Shown here in pieces: positions 60,830-64,000 of a stretch of DNA of 64,000 nucleotides. The notes beneath the pieces are model-generated. The model saw only the letters and a program-made list of their open reading frames with translations. It ran no database searches and was not told where the DNA came from. A program made the translations under genes and the position numbers. Each line of letters begins with the position of its first letter. Position 1 is the stretch's first letter. Source of the stretch: Myoxocephalus aenaeus (taxonomy: Eukaryota; Chordata; Actinopteri; Perciformes; Cottidae); NCBI GenBank assembly GCA_038501785.1, contig JBAMJR010000180.1, positions 6,448,001-6,512,000 of the forward strand, written 5' to 3'.

Positions 60830-61386
60830 GAGATTAGTCCCAGTAGAGAAGCACATCTGTATCTTTCCTGCTCAAACTGACAATGTATTGGTTAGACTCT
60901 AGAGCAATAAACACAAGAGCTGGAGTCTGACTCTCACAAGAAGATGTGGAGAGAGAGAAAAAACGAGGAGTGTTATGGAGTGACAATAGACTCGGAGCGG
61001 GGAGTGGCCATTTCGGGCTCTCAGCATTGTTTTATATTGATGTTGGTTGATCAAAATTCGTCCTTCACTCCTCTCTGTCTGCAGACAGCGGGAGGAGGAC
61101 ATGGAGGCCATTTTGAGACACAAGGTACAAAATAAAAAAACTGGAGAGGGGAAAAAGAAAAAACACAACAACCAACAATGGTGAGTGGTAGAAGAGGGAC
61201 GCTGACCTTCAAAGGGCTCAATTACATGTCACACACACACACACACAGAGTTGGGCATGATTGCCCATACAGCACATTCACACGGCTCGATGGCACACGG
61301 AAGCACAAACAGACACACATGCACCAAAAGAAGAAGAAAATTGTGTGTCTGTGTGCATTTTTTTTTAACACACACACATACAGGCG

Positions 61387-61388
<2 letters not shown>

Positions 61389-61451
<63 letters not shown>

Positions 61452-61461
61452 ACACACACAG
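61389..61461. repeat. (CA)n microsatellite
   Basis: About 35 CA units with one interruption. Confidence 0.95.
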
Positions 61462-61587
61462 TCAGAGCGTCCCTGCTGCTCCACACTGTCGGACCGTCTG
61501 TCCGTCCAGATAAAGTGGCCTCTGAATCTCGGTTCTGATTTGAGAGAGGGGGGATTTAATGACAACTACCCCCTCCTCCTCATCCCC

Positions 61588-61590
<3 letters not shown>

Positions 61591-61647
<57 letters not shown>

Positions 61648-61760
61648 TCACAGTTGCTGTTCCTCTCACTTTGTGTCCTTGCAATCTATTTATCTTTTTC
61701 CTGCTATTTCACTATTCCGCTCTCACTTTCTCATTTACTTCTCTCTCTTTCTTTCTCATT

Positions 61761-61801
<41 letters not shown>
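61591..61801. repeat. Two (CT)n arrays
   Basis: (CT)n at 61591-61643 and 61766-61801, joined by pyrimidine-rich sequence. Confidence 0.93.
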
Positions 61802-61803
<2 letters not shown>

Positions 61804-62694
61804 CCACAAAACCAATTTTCAGGTGGACTCTGCAGGGCCGACCTCTAAAGTAAACATCCCCCATATTCATCCACTCCTCCTCTTCTTCTTCTTCCTCATC
61901 TTCCCCCACCCCTCCCACCATCACATCAATGCCAAAGGAGCCCCCCTCCGTATCCAACTCTCCCTCCACCCCTCCACCCCCACCTCCAACCTTCTGTTTG
62001 GAGGAGAGGAAGTAGAAGAAGAGTAAAAAAAAAACATACTATGAGGCGCAGTCATGAATTTTAATGCCACTGCTCATTTTAAGTAAATAGTACATCATCT
62101 GGGATCCAGATATATGGGGATGTTTAGCAGTGGTGGTTGTTGATTCTGGTGGTGATGAGCGGGAAGGGGGTAGTAGACACAAAACAAAGAAATAAATTAA
62201 AAGGAAACCCAAAGCTGGAAGATGTCTGTAGCGAGACAGAAGAGAAGAGAATGCAGAATGAGAAGCAGAGAGGGATGGGAGAGGAGGGTTAAATGAGGAT
62301 GCAGAGCCACACGAGAAGAGGGAAAGATGGACGAAGAGAAAGAGAGGGAAGGAAAATCTCATCTCGTGCTGAAATAATCTCTCATTTATCACACTGATGG
62401 AGAAAAAAAACAGGGATAGAGAGAAAACGGAGCTGGATGAGGTTCAGAAAAGACAGAGTTTCATAGTTTTAATGATAAGTTTCAGCTCACACTCGTGTTG
62501 CGCACGCAGCCAACATGTACACACTATATAGCGTCTAGACCGCTTTCCGATGCCAGCATGAATTATGCATGTTGGGTTGCTCTCATTCCGGGGAGCCGTG
62601 TTAATATTATTACATATGTGGCAATATACCGAAGGGTGGAGGGTGGTGGAGTCTCCTCCATGACACTCAGCAAATTGGGGGAAAACGGTAATGG

Positions 62695-62696
<2 letters not shown>

Positions 62697-62736
<40 letters not shown>

Positions 62737-62797
62737 AATTCATGCACACTCATACATATTACACACTTTGCAAATGCATGTGCACCAGCGCATGTGG

Positions 62798-62853
<56 letters not shown>

Positions 62854-63071
62854 ACCAAGCCAAATGGCTAAGCTTCCTTTTTCATTTCAGCAGAGAAGAT
62901 TGCATTTTCTGAGGCTGTGTGTATGTATGGGTGTGTGCGTGTGTGTGTGTGTGTTTGCGTGCGTGCGTGTGATTACTGACTGTTTGGGAGGGAGTGATGG
63001 GGGATATTAAACGATTCAAATGCTGTCTCTCTTGCTCTCCTCCACTGGAGAGACCTAAGACTGCAGCATGG

Positions 63072-63134
<63 letters not shown>
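62697..63134. repeat. Cluster of CA arrays with one TG array
   Basis: (CA)n at 62697-62733, 62801-62848 and 63072-63134, with a (TG)n stretch at 62935-62955 between them. Confidence 0.93.
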
Positions 63135-63135
<1 letters not shown>

Positions 63136-64000
63136 CCATACTGGGCCAGTCTTATCGTCAGACAGGCCAATTTAAAAACACACACTGCCAATTAACTGAG
63201 AGGCAGCATAGTTTCAGTGTGGACATTGTTGTAGAGCAGCCTGCACAGATGATGTGGATATGTATATGTTTTTGTGTGTTTATCTGCGTTTCATTGTGAG
63301 CAAATTGCTTGTTTTAAGAACCCGAGGAACAAAGAAAGCAGAATAATCGTCTGCACTCCCTTTTTAAATGTCCACAGCTATCGCTCTTGTTTTTTTAGTT
63401 TTTTTTTAGTGTGAATAACTGAAGCCATTTTACTAACAATTACTGACCAAAACACAATCTCCCGCAGGATAAATACATGCTATTGTGCTTAAATGAAGTT
63501 GCTCAAAAACAAACAAAAACAGAAGATAACGGCAAACACAAAAACGCACACCGATAGAAAAGCCCTGGGGGTGAAAACAAATGGCCACAAGAAACAAAGA
63601 CGCCGAGCTATTTGGTGAGTGTGGATGCTGCAAGCTGAGAGGAGGACTGAGGTCTGAATCATAACCTGTTTGCAGAAACCTAAATATTTGCTTTACTTGT
63701 TGTTCAGTGGCATTTATTGCTTTCTTATGGTGCCCTTGATACGTTTAGCAGAACCTTTGTAGCCTTGCGCTAAGTGCAATCTCGGGATGCCTACCTTTAT
63801 GTACACTGGACACTAACATTCAATGTCTTTTACTGCCAAGTGATTCTGGACAAGCATGCTCTACTATTTAAATGGCCGTACGAACCTGGATGGTGGTTTT
63901 GCACTCGGCCCCTTTAGAGCTTCAGGAAGTCTGCCAAAACGCAATAACTCTCACTTCCTGCAGTTCATCTCATTAAATAAAAGCCAAAAGTCCCAGAGGG

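Larger units (their letters stand above)
51787..64000. other. Probable long dpf1 intron packed with simple repeats
   Basis: No exon with recognisable dpf1 or other protein content was found on either strand. Long open frames here are low-complexity translations of CA/TG, CT, GGA or GAA repeats. Besides the repeats listed separately there is TG-rich sequence at 54580-54640, pyrimidine-rich sequence at 59680-59950, and a CTT repeat at 59031-59052. Calling it a dpf1 intron is inference from the missing 5' exons. Confidence 0.5.

Overview
The window is vertebrate nuclear DNA, most likely from a teleost fish. Genes are split by GT-AG introns. The introns and spacers hold fish-type hAT, L2/Rex1-like and RTE-like transposable elements and very many CA/TG microsatellites. 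The recognisable proteins are TRPM8 channel-associated factors (TCAF), a small secreted DNA/RNA nuclease of the ENDOD1-like kind, and the C-terminal end of DPF1.

Layout. (1) 1-15,566: a duplicated upstream block (LINE, relic TCAF exon, promoter) followed by a complete 11-exon TCAF gene on the + strand. Its exons join in frame to 915 residues, and three hAT-type insertions with perfect 8-bp target duplications enlarge its introns. (2) 15,567-19,390: a repeat-rich spacer with LINE remnants. (3) 19,391-29,507: a second, nearly identical copy of the upstream block, then a second TCAF gene. This gene keeps exons 2-11 but has lost most of exon 1 and all of the original intron 1. (4) 30,459-33,840: a 5-coding-exon ENDOD1-like gene on the minus strand, convergent with TCAF gene 2. 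(5) About 33.9-47.5 kb: no gene found; microsatellites, a few MITE-like repeats and probably the dpf1 3' UTR. (6) 47,514-51,786: the last four coding exons of dpf1 on the minus strand, encoding the tandem PHD fingers. (7) 51,787-64,000: microsatellite-packed sequence, probably a long dpf1 intron, since no upstream dpf1 exon was found.

The TCAF locus reads as a tandem array remodelled by unequal exchange. The block holding the LINE, the dead exon, the TATA promoter and the first 30 codons is almost identical in both copies, whereas the gene bodies downstream have clearly diverged. So the second gene seems to have received a transplanted promoter and start codon. The most unusual signal elsewhere is in dpf1. 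Its 113-nt PHD exon is preceded in the transcript by a GU-rich repeat and followed by a CA repeat, which are complementary to each other. The terminal coding exon also has a pure GU repeat where the polypyrimidine tract should be.

All exon boundaries were derived by reading splice sites and reading-frame phase by eye. Protein assignments rest on recognised motifs and recalled family features; no search was run.
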